A DNA stretch of 64,000 bases from Acetobacter cerevisiae (lineage in GTDB: Bacteria > Pseudomonadota > Alphaproteobacteria > Acetobacterales > Acetobacteraceae). The notes under the pieces are model-generated. The model saw nothing but the letters and a program-made list of their open reading frames with translations, searched no databases and was not told the DNA's origin. This document shows, one piece after another, positions 1-8,756 of the stretch (positions are counted from its first letter, which is position 1; the number at the start of each line of letters is the position of its first letter). The position numbers and the translations under genes were made by a program. The DNA lies in the NCBI RefSeq assembly GCF_001580535.1, contig NZ_LHZA01000154.1, forward strand, positions 1-64,000, in the 5' to 3' direction.

Positions 1-1006
1 CGCAGCGCAGGCCAATCAGCAGGCCGAGGCCGCGCCGTTCTGCAAAAATGGAGGGCGCGCTCTGCACCAGCTCATCCAGCAAACCGTCAAGCAAGGTCGC
101 GCGGGCGCAGACCTGCTCCAGAAAGCCGGGGGCCAGCAGAACATCGAGCACCGCATTGCCTGCCGTGCAGGCCAGCGGGTTACCGCCAAAAGTTGTGCCG
201 TGCGTGCCCGCCGTCATGTTTTTAGCAACAGCTTCCGTGGCCAGAACGGCCCCGATGGGGAAGCCCCCGCCCAGACCTTTGGCAGCGGACATCACATCCG
301 GCGTAATCCCGGCCCATTCATGCGCAAACAGCTTGCCGGTCCGGCCGACGCCGCACTGCACTTCATCCAGTGCCAGTAGCACGCCGGTTTCATCACACAG
401 CGCGCGGACGGCTTTCAGATACTCAGGGCTGGCGACCTTGATGCCGCTTTCCCCCTGAATGGGTTCCAGCATGATGGCGGCCGTCTGCGGGGTGATGGCG
501 GCTTTCAGGGCCGCGATGTCATTAAACGGTACATGGACAAAACCCGGAACAGGAGTGCCGAAGCCTTCCAGATATTTCGGGTTGCCGGTAGCGGAGAGCA
601 TGGCCAGCGTCCGGCCATGGAATGCGCCATCCATGCAGATAATGTCCGTCCGTTCCGGGTGGCCGGACATGGCCTGTGCGCGGCGGGCGAACTTCACCAT
701 GCCTTCATTGGCTTCCGCGCCGGAATTGCAGAAGAACACGCTGTCCGCAAAGCTGTTGGCCACTAACCGTTCCGCCAGCCGTGTGGCCTGCGGGATCTGG
801 AACAGGTTGGACACGTGCATCACACGCCCCACCTGCTCGGTGAGTTCTTTGACCATATGCGGGTGCGCATGCCCGATGGAGCAGGTGGCAATGCCCGCGG
901 CAAAGTCCAGGAATCGTCGCCCGTCCGTCGTGTACAGCCAGGCGCCTTCGCCACGCTCAAAAGCGAGGGGGGCACGGTTGTAGGTCGGTGTCAGGGCTGG
1001 AATCAT
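1..1006 (-). CDS. argD: Acetylornithine aminotransferase, 3' end cut by window edge
   Basis: PLP-dependent class III aminotransferase of arginine biosynthesis: N-acetylglutamate semialdehyde plus glutamate to N2-acetylornithine plus 2-oxoglutarate, cytosolic. On the minus strand the frame opens at ATG 1006 (MIPALTPTYNRAPLAF) and runs off the left edge without a stop. Visible family motifs are NSGAEANEGMVKFAR, GAFHGRT, the LDEVQCGVGRTGK block and the PLP lysine in SAAKGLGGGFPIG, followed by THGTTFGGNPLAC. About 335 of an expected 390-400 residues are present. It is divergent from recX, and the 247 bp between the start codons holds a terminator-like hairpin on the argD strand. An ornithine or succinylornithine aminotransferase is possible, but the motifs fit ArgD best. 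Confidence 0.9.
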   Translation of the reverse strand, partial: MIPALTPTYNRAPLAFERGEGAWLYTTDGRRFLDFAAGIATCSIGHAHPHMVKELTEQVGRVMHVSNLFQIPQATRLAERLVANSFADSVFFCNSGAEANEGMVKFARRAQAMSGHPERTDIICMDGAFHGRTLAMLSATGNPKYLEGFGTPVPGFVHVPFNDIAALKAAITPQTAAIMLEPIQGESGIKVASPEYLKAVRALCDETGVLLALDEVQCGVGRTGKLFAHEWAGITPDVMSAAKGLGGGFPIGAVLATEAVAKNMTAGTHGTTFGGNPLACTAGNAVLDVLLAPGFLEQVCARATLLDGLLDELVQSAPSIFAERRGLGLLIGLRC

Positions 1007-1061
1007 GGAATAATTCTTTGTGTTGCGTGTGAGGTGGTCATCAAAAAAGGAAAAGAGTGCA

Positions 1062-1097
1062 AAACAGAAAAGGCCCGCTGCCTGATTTGGAGCGGGC
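1062..1097 (-). terminator. Terminator-like hairpin in the argD leader (candidate attenuator)
   Basis: On the minus strand GCCCGCT (1097-1091) pairs with AGCGGGC (1079-1073) across an 11 nt loop, followed by CTTTTCTGTTTT. This has the form of an intrinsic terminator, but no minus-strand gene ends here: it lies about 65-90 nt upstream of the argD start. A second GCCCGC at 1138-1133 could pair with the same 3' arm, so an alternative fold exists. Attenuation is inference; the stem and T-rich tail are seen. Confidence 0.45.
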
Positions 1098-1253
1098 GAC
1101 CCGTTTGCACCCGGCATGATGACGGTGTCCTGCGGGCAGAGTCAAACGTCTAAAACGAAAATCTCGCATGAAACTGTCACATTTCTTGCGCAGGGGAGGG
1201 GTAAATGGGTCAGGAATGGTCTTTTTGCAGCAAAGTGAGGCATAAGGTCTGGC

Positions 1254-1931
1254 ATGGGATCTGACACCGCACCCTCTTCCGATGTTCCGCCGCCTGACCG
1301 GAAGGTTTTGAGAGAAGCGGCTCTGGCGCATCTGGCGCGCTTTTCCACCACGCGGCAGGGGCTGGAGCAGGTGTTGCTGCGCCGCATTGCCCGCTGGGAG
1401 CGCAGCGCCCTGAAAGCCGGAGCAGAGCAGGAAGATGTGCGCGCCACAGCCGCCGCTCTGCGTCCGGTGGTGGAAAGTGTTGCGGACGATATGATTCGGC
1501 TGGGCGCAGTGGATGACGCCGCTTTTGCGCAGGCCCGCGCCCGCAGGCTGGTGCGCTCCGGGCGCTCTGGCCGGGCGGTGCAGGCGCATCTGGCCGCCCG
1601 TGGGGTGGAAGCTGATGTGCGTGAGGCTGCCTTGCAGGAGGTGGTCGAAGGGTTTTCTCCTGCGGAAGTTGAACTGTCTTCCGCTCTTGTGCTGGCGCGG
1701 AAGCGGCGGCTGGGGCCATTTGCCGGGCTGCCGTCGCTCCGCCCGCCGCGCGCCTCTGCCGCGAAGGAAGAGGAGGGCGGGCGGGGCCTGAGCCCGGAAG
1801 AGGCTGAGGAACGCCGCGCTATGGGCATTCTGGCCCGTGCCGGGTTTGGGCGGGATGTGGCGCAGCGGGTGCTGGAGATGGACCCTGCGGAAGCGCAGGA
1901 GTGGATGGAGCGTTTGAGGGCCGAGTCGTGA
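1254..1931 (+). CDS. recX: RecX family regulatory protein
   Basis: RecX binds RecA filaments and limits recombinase and SOS activity. The 225-residue protein has the alpha-helical three-repeat look of RecX: an N-terminal repeat (REAALAHLARFSTTRQGLEQ), a middle one (RLGAVDDAAFAQARARRLVRSGRSGRA) and a C-terminal one (AMGILARAGFGRDVAQRVLEMDP). A charged, Pro/Ala-rich insert near residues 160-185 makes it longer than the usual 150-190. Start ATG 1254 has AAGG upstream. Its TGA overlaps the GTG of the next gene (GTGA at 1928-1931), so the two are probably co-translated. recA is not in this window. Confidence 0.88.
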   Translation: MGSDTAPSSDVPPPDRKVLREAALAHLARFSTTRQGLEQVLLRRIARWERSALKAGAEQEDVRATAAALRPVVESVADDMIRLGAVDDAAFAQARARRLVRSGRSGRAVQAHLAARGVEADVREAALQEVVEGFSPAEVELSSALVLARKRRLGPFAGLPSLRPPRASAAKEEEGGRGLSPEEAEERRAMGILARAGFGRDVAQRVLEMDPAEAQEWMERLRAES

Positions 1932-2386
1932 AGCGTTGGAGTGTTCTGTTACTGCCGCTGTTGCTGGCAGCCTGTGCCGGGCATGGCGGATGGGGTGGCT
2001 CTGTGCAGTGCGCGCCTTATGCGCGCGAGCATTCCGGCGTTCAGTTGCGCGGGGCGGCGGCCAGCTGGTGGCGGCAGGCCGGGGGGCATTACACCCGCAC
2101 TTCCGCGCCGGAACCAGGCGAGGTGCTGGTGTTCCGCTCCACCCGGCGTCTGCCGTCCGGGCATGTCTCTGTAGTGCGGGCGGTGAAAAACTCCCGCCTT
2201 GTGCTGGTGGACCACGCCAACTGGGAGCCGGGACGGGTGACGCGCCGCGCGCCGGTGGAGGATATCTCACCGGGGAATAACTGGACGCAGGTGCGTGTCT
2301 GGTGGTCGCCTATTCACGGCATGGGGAAAACCGTCTACCCTACGTATGGATTTATAGAACCTGTGCTGGAGGGCGGCAGCTCCTGA
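1928..2386 (+). CDS. CHAP-domain lipoprotein (putative peptidoglycan amidase)
   Basis: 152-residue lipoprotein starting at GTG 1928, inside the recX stop; a GTG at 1901 is in frame, but only 1928 puts the signal sequence at the N-terminus (VKRWSVLLLPLLLAACAG). The LAAC lipobox predicts lipidation at Cys15. The mature part has the CHAP catalytic pattern: Cys in QCAPYAREHSGV, His in PSGHVSVVRAV and a polar residue in VDHANWEPG. CHAP enzymes hydrolyse amide bonds in peptidoglycan or glutathionylspermidine, so a periplasmic wall amidase is the best guess; substrate unknown. It probably lies in a two-gene unit with recX. Confidence 0.75.
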   Translation: MKRWSVLLLPLLLAACAGHGGWGGSVQCAPYAREHSGVQLRGAAASWWRQAGGHYTRTSAPEPGEVLVFRSTRRLPSGHVSVVRAVKNSRLVLVDHANWEPGRVTRRAPVEDISPGNNWTQVRVWWSPIHGMGKTVYPTYGFIEPVLEGGSS

Positions 2387-2555
2387 GGCTGGCGTCCGCC
2401 GGGTGATCAGTCCGCACGGTGTTTTGCCCCGTTTTTCAGGCCTCACAGAGAGATCGGGCTTGCATGATGGGGGAAGCGCCGCCATGTGGTCAGAACAGAA
2501 ACAGGGAATTTTGGCCGTTCGCAGTGCGCCGGCCTTATAAACAGAGGGCTGTTGA

Positions 2556-2807
2556 ATGGGTAGCTTAAGCATCTGGCACTGGCTGATTGTGCTTGCGGTT
2601 GTGCTGGTGGTTTTTGGCGGTGGCGGCAAGATCAGCTCCATGATGGGTGATTTCGCGAAGGGGATTAAATCCTTCAAGAAGCACATGGCGGATGATGAAC
2701 CGATGGATGAATCGGCTCCCCGCGCCGGTGGCCATATTTCTCCCCCGCCTGCTGCCAAACCGGCAGACCCCGCTGCTGTGCAGCCTGAAAAAACACACCA
2801 GCCCTGA
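2556..2807 (+). CDS. tatA: Sec-independent protein translocase subunit TatA
   Basis: TatA forms the size-variable pore of the twin-arginine translocase for folded, often cofactor-bearing proteins. The 83-residue protein has one N-terminal membrane helix ([20 protein letters not shown]), the FG-hinge, and the amphipathic helix [20 protein letters not shown], then a charged Pro-rich tail; length is typical. A weak promoter (TTGGCC 2511, 18 bp, TTATAA 2535) precedes it. tatB and tatC are not adjacent, unlike the tatABC order of many relatives. It is followed after 76 bp by mtnB. Confidence 0.92.
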   Translation: MGSLSIWHWLIVLAVVLVVFGGGGKISSMMGDFAKGIKSFKKHMADDEPMDESAPRAGGHISPPPAAKPADPAAVQPEKTHQP

Positions 2808-2883
2808 GGCCAGCCGTACGGCACGGCAGGACGCAGGTCGCCTTCGGGCGGTCCGCAGGCGGATTAAAGGCCGGATTTAAAGC

Positions 2884-3504
2884 ATGAGCGAAACCATGAC
2901 GGATTTTGCACGCGCCACGCAGGACATTCTGGTGGCTGGGCAGCGGATGGATGCGCGTGGCTGGGTGCCCGCTACGGCCGGGAATATCAGCCGCCGCCTG
3001 CCGGATGGGCGCATCGCCATTACACGCTCCGGTTGCCACAAGGGCTTCCTGCAGGCGGCGGATGTCATCACGGTTGATGACGCCGGAAAGCCCCACCGCA
3101 GTGGCGATAAGCCGAGTGCGGAAACCCTGCTGCATTGCCAGATCTATCAGCAGGACCCCACGGCAGGCGCAGTGCTGCACGGGCATTCCGTAGCCGCAAC
3201 CGTGCTTTCCATGGTCGAGAAAGGCCCGGCCCTTCACCTTGCAGACTATGAAGTGCTGAAAGTGTTTGAAGGCCAGACCACGCACGAAACGTCTGTGCCG
3301 GTGCCTCTGTTTGAGAACGATCAGGACATTGCTCGTCTGGCGCAGGTTGTTGCCCCGTCTTTTGGCAACATGGCGGCGGGCTACATCATTCGCGGCCACG
3401 GTGTGTATGTGTGGGGTAAGGATATGCCAACCGCACTGGCACGGCTGGAAGGACTGGAATTCCTGCTGGCGTGCCTGCTGGAAAGAAGGAAGCTGGGCCT
3501 GTGA
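2884..3504 (+). CDS. mtnB: Methylthioribulose-1-phosphate dehydratase
   Basis: Class II aldolase-fold dehydratase of the methionine salvage pathway: 5-methylthioribulose-1-phosphate to 2,3-diketo-5-methylthiopentyl-1-phosphate, Zn-dependent, cytosolic. The 206 residues carry WVPATAGNISRRL near the N-terminus, the substrate segment SGCHKGFL, the metal pair in VLHGHSVAATVLS and the third histidine in IIRGHGVYVWGKD. The first gene of an mtnB-mtnD-mtnC string; its TGA overlaps the GTG of mtnD. mtnA and mtnK are not in the window, so the first pathway steps must be encoded elsewhere. Confidence 0.93.
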   Translation: MSETMTDFARATQDILVAGQRMDARGWVPATAGNISRRLPDGRIAITRSGCHKGFLQAADVITVDDAGKPHRSGDKPSAETLLHCQIYQQDPTAGAVLHGHSVAATVLSMVEKGPALHLADYEVLKVFEGQTTHETSVPVPLFENDQDIARLAQVVAPSFGNMAAGYIIRGHGVYVWGKDMPTALARLEGLEFLLACLLERRKLGL

Positions 3505-4046
3505 GCACGCTGACCATCTATCAGGATACCGTTCCCGAAACCCCGGTTTTGCACACGCAGGACCCGGTGGAAATCGCCAGCCAGCTGCGCCCGCTGGGTG
3601 TGCGGTTTGAGCGGTGGGAAGGCCCGGAAATTCCGCCACGCTCAGCCGATGCGGAAACGGTGCTGGCGACCTATCGCCCGTTTCTGGACAAGCTGATGGG
3701 CGAGACGGGGGCTGGTTCGGCTGACGTCATGCGCGTGGACCCCAACACGCCTAATCTTCCTGCGCTACGGGCCAAATTCCTGTCCGAACATACGCACAGC
3801 GAAGATGAAGTGCGCTTTTTTGTGCATGGCTCCGGCCATTTTATTCTGCATGTGGCGGACAAGATCTACGATGTGGAATGCACCCAGACAGACCTGATTT
3901 CCGTGCCCGAAGGCACAAAGCACTGGTTTGATGCCGGGCCTGCGCCGGATGTGGTAGCTCTGCGGATTTTCACCCACAAGGAAGGCTGGGTTGCGGACTA
4001 TACCGGCACCGACCTTGCAAACCGTTTTATGGCTTACGATCAATGA
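3501..4046 (+). CDS. mtnD: Acireductone dioxygenase (ARD)
   Basis: Cupin metalloenzyme that oxidises acireductone to the 2-keto acid of methionine plus formate (Fe form), or to an off-pathway product with CO (Ni form). The GTG at 3501 is chosen because it overlaps the mtnB stop (GTGA) and has AAGGAAG upstream; an in-frame upstream GTG would run far into mtnB. The 181-residue protein shows the cupin metal set: SEHTHSEDEVRFFVHG (His, His, Glu) and VPEGTKHWFDAG (His). Ends 4 bp inside mtnC (ATGA), so translation is coupled. Confidence 0.93.
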   Translation: MSTLTIYQDTVPETPVLHTQDPVEIASQLRPLGVRFERWEGPEIPPRSADAETVLATYRPFLDKLMGETGAGSADVMRVDPNTPNLPALRAKFLSEHTHSEDEVRFFVHGSGHFILHVADKIYDVECTQTDLISVPEGTKHWFDAGPAPDVVALRIFTHKEGWVADYTGTDLANRFMAYDQ

Positions 4047-4759
4047 GTTCAGTGTCTCACACGCCGCGCGTCGTCCTGCTGGATATTGAGGGCACAACGG
4101 CCCCGGTCTCCTTCGTGCATCAGGTGCTGTTCCCTTATGCCCGCACCCATCTGCCCAAGCTGGTGGCCGAGCAGGCGCATGACCCGGTGGTGCATGAGCA
4201 GCTGGAAGAAATTGCCCGTCTGGCCCCCGGTGTGCCCCCCATGGAACAGCTGACGCGCTGGATGGATGAGGATGCCAAAGTCGGCCCTCTTAAAGCACTT
4301 CAGGGCATTGTGTGGGGGCAGGGCTATCAGCGCGGTGAACTGATTGCCAGCCTGTATCCGGATGTCGTGCCAGCGCTGGAAGCCTGGTCCAGAGCCGGGG
4401 TGACGCTGGCGGTCTATTCTTCCGGCTCTGAGCCTGCGCAAAAGCTGATTTACGGCCATACGCAGCAGGGCGACGTCACACCGCTGTTCAGCCGGTTTTT
4501 TGATCTGCGTGTGGGCGGCAAGAAAGACGCGAAGAGCTATCGGAATATCCTGCTGGAAACCGGCTGGAAGCCTGAGGACGTGCTGTTTCTGTCCGATGTG
4601 ACGGCGGAGCTTGATGCCGCAGCGGATGCCGGGTTGCAGGTCTGCCAGATTGTCCGCCCGGATGATGGCACGGTGGCAGGCAAGCGCCATCCGGTGGCGG
4701 CCACCCTGCCGGATGCGGCGCGTCTGTTCGGTCTGCCCGGTGCGGAGCCGCAGGCGTGA
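4043..4759 (+). CDS. mtnC: Enolase-phosphatase E1
   Basis: HAD-superfamily bifunctional enolase/phosphatase making acireductone, the substrate of MtnD, from the diketo phosphate. HAD motif I appears as VVLLDIEGTTAPVSF, motif II as YSSGSEPAQ, the motif III lysine in VGGKKDAKSYRN and motif IV in VLFLSDVTAELDAAADAG. 238 residues, normal length. Overlaps mtnD by ATGA and ribF by GTGA, tying methionine salvage translationally to a riboflavin kinase gene, which is an unusual join. Confidence 0.92.
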   Translation: MSSVSHTPRVVLLDIEGTTAPVSFVHQVLFPYARTHLPKLVAEQAHDPVVHEQLEEIARLAPGVPPMEQLTRWMDEDAKVGPLKALQGIVWGQGYQRGELIASLYPDVVPALEAWSRAGVTLAVYSSGSEPAQKLIYGHTQQGDVTPLFSRFFDLRVGGKKDAKSYRNILLETGWKPEDVLFLSDVTAELDAAADAGLQVCQIVRPDDGTVAGKRHPVAATLPDAARLFGLPGAEPQA

Positions 4760-5703
4760 TCAGGGCGCAGCTGCACGAGAACTGGAAGGCCATCCCCGAT
4801 GAAGCTCGTGGCTGCGCTGCTGCTCTGGGGAATTTTGATGGGGTGCATCTTGGGCACGCTCATCTGGTGCATACCCTCCATTCCGCCCGGCCTGACCTAC
4901 CTCTGGCTGTGGTGACGTTTGACCCGCACCCGCGTGAACTGTTCCGCCCGCAGGACCCGCCGTTTCGCCTGACCCTGTCAGCTGAAAAGCTGGCAGCGCT
5001 TGAGGCGCTGGGTGTGCGGCATGTCTTCCAGATCAAATTTGATGAAGCCTTCTCCCAGATGTCCGCCGAGCGGTTTGTGGAAGATGTGCTGTATGATGCG
5101 CTGGGCCTGAAGCATGTGGCCTGCGGGCCGGATTTTGCTTTCGGGCACCGGCGCGGGGGCGACGTGACGTTCCTGTCCGAACGTTCTGCGGAACTGGGGA
5201 TGGGCTTTACCCCCGTGCAGGCGCTCTCCGACGGGGCAGGACCGTATTCCTCTTCCCGCATCCGGCGGCTGTTGCAGGATGGCTACCCGGAACGGGCTGC
5301 GGAAGAGCTGGGGCGCCCGTGGTTTATCCGGGGTGAGGTCAAGCATGGCGACAAGCGCGGCCGTCTGCTGGGCTTCCCCACCGCCAATATTCCGCTCGGG
5401 CGGCATCTGGAGCCGGCTCGCGGTGTGTATGCCGTCACGGTGCGCCTGTCCAACGGCCAGACGCGGCCCGGTGTGGCCAATATCGGCCGCCGCCCGACGA
5501 TTAATGACGGGCAGGAAAGCCGGCTGGAAGTCAATCTGTTTGACTTTGATGGCGACCTGTATGGCCAGACCCTCTCCGTAGCGCTGCACCGCATGTTGCG
5601 GGCGGAAAAACGCTTTGAAGGGCTGGACGCGCTGAAAGACCAGATCAGGCAGGATGCCGTGCAGGCCCGTGGCGTTCTGGAAGAAGAACTGCGCGGGAAT
5701 TAA
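4756..5703 (+). CDS. ribF: Bifunctional riboflavin kinase / FAD synthetase
   Basis: Makes FMN from riboflavin and FAD from FMN. The N-terminal nucleotidyltransferase domain has ALGNFDGVHLGHAHLV and the SSSRIRRLLQDG ending; the C-terminal flavokinase domain has GDKRGRLLGFPTANIPL and ANIGRRPTINDG followed by LEVNLFDFDGDLYG. 315 residues, normal. GTG start at 4756 overlaps the mtnC stop. ribF-ileS-lspA is a widely conserved proteobacterial order and is seen here. Confidence 0.95.
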   Translation: MIRAQLHENWKAIPDEARGCAAALGNFDGVHLGHAHLVHTLHSARPDLPLAVVTFDPHPRELFRPQDPPFRLTLSAEKLAALEALGVRHVFQIKFDEAFSQMSAERFVEDVLYDALGLKHVACGPDFAFGHRRGGDVTFLSERSAELGMGFTPVQALSDGAGPYSSSRIRRLLQDGYPERAAEELGRPWFIRGEVKHGDKRGRLLGFPTANIPLGRHLEPARGVYAVTVRLSNGQTRPGVANIGRRPTINDGQESRLEVNLFDFDGDLYGQTLSVALHRMLRAEKRFEGLDALKDQIRQDAVQARGVLEEELRGN

Positions 5704-5725
5704 CCCTGATAATGCCCCTTGCAGC

Positions 5726-5754
5726 TTGACCCTTTGGGCTTGCGCTTGGATAAC
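5726..5754 (+). promoter_or_regulatory. Candidate sigma-70 promoter before ileS
   Basis: TTGACC (5726-5731), a 17 bp spacer and GATAAC (5749-5754) lie in the 128 bp gap between ribF and ileS. Spacing is ideal and the -35 is 5/6 to consensus; the -10 is weaker. It would give a leader of about 70 nt for ileS. Confidence 0.38.
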
Positions 5755-5831
5755 GGATAAACGTGCAGGTCTGCCAGTCTGGCGGGCCTGTTGTTGTGCC
5801 GAACCCGAACCAGAGTGACACCTGCCGTTCC

Positions 5832-8756
5832 ATGTCTAAATCCAGCAGCAGTGATTCAGAGAAAAGCGCTAACGCCGATCTGTATCGCGATACCGTCTTT
5901 CTGCCCCGCACGTCCTTCCCCATGCGTGGCAACCTGCCAAAGCGGGAGCCGGACTGGCTTGCCCGGTGGGCTGAGATTGGGCTGGACGCGCAGATAAAGC
6001 AGCAGGCGGAAGGGCGTCAGGCCTTCACGCTGCATGATGGCCCTCCCTATGCGAACGGCCATCTGCACATCGGCCACGCGATGAACAAGATCAACAAGGA
6101 CGTCATCAACCGCGCCCACCGCATGTCCGGCTATGCCGTGCGGTATGTGCCGGGCTGGGACTGCCATGGTCTGCCGATTGAGTGGAAGGTGGAAGAGGAA
6201 TACCGCAAGGCGAAACGGGATAAGGATTCCGTGCCTGTGCTGGAATTCCGTGCGGAATGCCGCGCCTATGCCGCCAAATGGCTGGGCGTGCAGATGGAAG
6301 AGTTCAAGCGCCTTGGCGTGCAGGCCGAATGGGCCAACCGCTACGCGACCATGGATTTCTCTTCCGAATCCGCCATCGTCGGGGAAATCGGGCGTTTTCT
6401 GCTCAATGGCGGCCTGTATCGTGGGCTGCGTCCGGTGATGTGGAGCCCGGTTGAAAAAACCGCGCTGGCCGAAGCTGAAATCGAATATCACGACCACAAA
6501 TCCACGACCATTCTGGTGGCTTTCCCCATTGTGAAAGATCCCACCCCGGCGCATGCGCTCAAGGATGTGTCCGTGGTGATCTGGACCACCACCCCGTGGA
6601 CCATCCCCGGCAACCGCGCGCTGGCATACGGGCCGGAGATCACCTACGTGGTGCTGCGTGTGGATGAAACGCATGAGGGCGCTCTGCTGGAGCCCGGTGC
6701 CAAGGTTCTGGTGGCCGAAGCATTAGTGGACAGCTTCTGCAACGAAGCCCATATTTCCGCGCACCATATTCTCTACACCCTGCCGGGTGAGGCGCTGAAG
6801 GGTGCCGTCTGCGCGCATCCGCTGCGTGGCTCCGGCTATGACTATGATGTGCCGATGCTGCCGGGTGATTTTGTCACGACGGAAGCCGGCACGGGCCTTG
6901 TGCATATGGCCCCGGCTCATGGTGAGGACGACTTCCGTCTGTGCAAGGATTACGGCGTGGAAGTGCCGGAAACCGTACAGGATGATGGCACATATGCGCC
7001 GTGGGTTCCGGGTTTTGCCGGTGTGCATGTGTTCAAGGCAGCGGACCCGGTCTGTGCGACGCTGACCGCTGTAATGGAGCAGGCCAACGCTGCAGGCACA
7101 GCACCAGCCGGTCTGGTGGCCCGTGGTGAACTGGTTCATTCCTATCCGCATTCCTGGCGCTCCCGCGCCCCGGTGATCTATCGCGCCACGCCGCAGTGGT
7201 TCATCCGCATGGATGGCGAGGCCGCACTCCGTCAGAAGGCGCTGAATGCGCTGGATGATGTGACGTTTGTGCCCGCACAGGCCCGCAACCGCTTGACGTC
7301 CATGATCGAAAATCGCCCCGACTGGTGCATCAGCCGCCAGCGCGCATGGGGCGTGCCCATTGCCGTGTTTGTTGAAAAACGCACCGGCGAAGTCCTGCGT
7401 GATGCAGAAGTGATGCAGCGTGTTGTGGACATCTTCCGTGAGGAAGGGGCTGACGCATGGTACAGCTCTCCGGCCTCTCGCTTCCTTGGGGAAGGGCGCA
7501 ACGCGGACGATTACGAGCAGGTGTTCGACATTGTCGATGTCTGGTTCGAGAGTGGTTCCACGCATTCCTTCGTGCTCGGCCAGCCCGGTCTGTCCTTTCC
7601 GGCCGATCTGTATCTGGAAGGGTCTGACCAGCATCGCGGCTGGTTCCAGTCCTCGCTGCTGGAAAGCGTTGGCACGCGGGGCATCTCACCGTTCAAGGCT
7701 GTTGTGACCAACGGCTTTGTGCTGGATGAGCACGGTCGCAAAATGTCCAAATCTCTGGGCAACGTGATCGCGCCGCAGGAAGTCAATGACAATCTGGGCG
7801 CGGATATCCTGCGCCTGTGGGTCATGAATTCCGACACGAACGAAGATCTGCGCATCGGTAAGGAAATCCTCAAGCAGCAGGGCGAACTCTATCGCCGCCT
7901 GCGCAATACGCTGCGCTGGCTGCTGGGCGCTCTGGATGGCTTTACGGAAGAAGAAGCGCTGCCGTATGACGAGCTTCCGGAACTGGAACGCTGGGTGCTG
8001 CATCGCCTGACCGATCTTGGCGGCCTGATGACCCGCGCTGTGGAAACGCATGAATGGGTTGGCGTCTATCCGGCCCTGCATGGCTTCTGCACAACGGATC
8101 TGTCGGCCTTCTACTTCGATATCCGCAAGGACACGCTCTATTGCGATGCGCCGTCCAGCCTGACGCGCCGTGCGGCTCGCACGGTTCTGGACCATCTGCA
8201 TCGCTGCCTGACCACATGGCTGGCGCCGGTGCTGGTCTTTACGGCGGAAGAAGCGTGGACGGCCCGCTTTGGGGACGGCGAAAGCGTGCATCTGCAGGCC
8301 TTCCCGGATCTGCCGGCTGAATGGAGCAACCCGGAACTGGATGAACGCTGGACGCGCCTGCGCGGTGTGCGGCGTATCATCACTACGGAAATTGAAGGCG
8401 CGCGGCGCGATGGCACCGTTGGCTCCTCGTTGCAGGCCCAGGTGGAACTCACCCTTTCTGAAGAGGAAGCGGCTGAGTTTGCCGGGGTGAACTGGAGCGA
8501 GCTGGCCATTGTCTCGCACGTCGACGTGCTGATCGCTCCGCAGAGCAGCTCGGTTTATGTCGAGGGCGAAGAAGGTGGCGAACTGCATGGGGCTCCGGTT
8601 GTGCGTCCGGCAGAGGGTGAGAAATGCGCCCGCTGCTGGAAAGTTCTGCCGGAAACTGGCACGCGAGACGGTGCGCCGGGCCTGTGCCTGCGCTGTGCCG
8701 ATGTGGTGGCAGAGCGGGAACAGCAGGTGACAACGGCTGTGCAGGAGGGCGCGTGA
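5832..8756 (+). CDS. ileS: Isoleucyl-tRNA synthetase
   Basis: Class Ia synthetase charging tRNA-Ile, with CP1 editing of valine. ATG 5832 (MSKSSSSDSEKSAN) is preferred to an in-frame GTG at 5763, whose extra residues look non-coding. The HIGH motif is at residues 79-82 (ANGHLHIGHAMNK), KMSKS at 637-641 (GRKMSKSLGNV), the editing-domain motif is seen in IWTTTPWTIPGNRAL, and a C-terminal zinc finger has EKCARCWKVLP with LCLRCADVV. 974 residues, normal. Its TGA overlaps the GTG of lspA. Confidence 0.97.
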   Translation: MSKSSSSDSEKSANADLYRDTVFLPRTSFPMRGNLPKREPDWLARWAEIGLDAQIKQQAEGRQAFTLHDGPPYANGHLHIGHAMNKINKDVINRAHRMSGYAVRYVPGWDCHGLPIEWKVEEEYRKAKRDKDSVPVLEFRAECRAYAAKWLGVQMEEFKRLGVQAEWANRYATMDFSSESAIVGEIGRFLLNGGLYRGLRPVMWSPVEKTALAEAEIEYHDHKSTTILVAFPIVKDPTPAHALKDVSVVIWTTTPWTIPGNRALAYGPEITYVVLRVDETHEGALLEPGAKVLVAEALVDSFCNEAHISAHHILYTLPGEALKGAVCAHPLRGSGYDYDVPMLPGDFVTTEAGTGLVHMAPAHGEDDFRLCKDYGVEVPETVQDDGTYAPWVPGFAGVHVFKAADPVCATLTAVMEQANAAGTAPAGLVARGELVHSYPHSWRSRAPVIYRATPQWFIRMDGEAALRQKALNALDDVTFVPAQARNRLTSMIENRPDWCISRQRAWGVPIAVFVEKRTGEVLRDAEVMQRVVDIFREEGADAWYSSPASRFLGEGRNADDYEQVFDIVDVWFESGSTHSFVLGQPGLSFPADLYLEGSDQHRGWFQSSLLESVGTRGISPFKAVVTNGFVLDEHGRKMSKSLGNVIAPQEVNDNLGADILRLWVMNSDTNEDLRIGKEILKQQGELYRRLRNTLRWLLGALDGFTEEEALPYDELPELERWVLHRLTDLGGLMTRAVETHEWVGVYPALHGFCTTDLSAFYFDIRKDTLYCDAPSSLTRRAARTVLDHLHRCLTTWLAPVLVFTAEEAWTARFGDGESVHLQAFPDLPAEWSNPELDERWTRLRGVRRIITTEIEGARRDGTVGSSLQAQVELTLSEEEAAEFAGVNWSELAIVSHVDVLIAPQSSSVYVEGEEGGELHGAPVVRPAEGEKCARCWKVLPETGTRDGAPGLCLRCADVVAEREQQVTTAVQEGA

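Noticed and set aside
1041-2270. 409-codon minus-strand open frame opposite recX and the CHAP lipoprotein
   Set aside because: Pro/Arg/His-rich product without family motifs, fully antisense to two well-supported genes; typical of antisense frames in GC-rich DNA. Only its last 43 codons were considered, as a possible argD leader peptide.
5704-5831. T-box or leader attenuator before ileS
   Set aside because: No T-box sequence, no specifier-loop architecture and no terminator; only a plausible promoter is present.
8624-8752. Longer lspA start inside ileS
   Set aside because: The extra N-terminus is the out-of-frame reading of the IleS zinc-finger region; GTG 8753 overlapping the ileS stop gives standard LspA.
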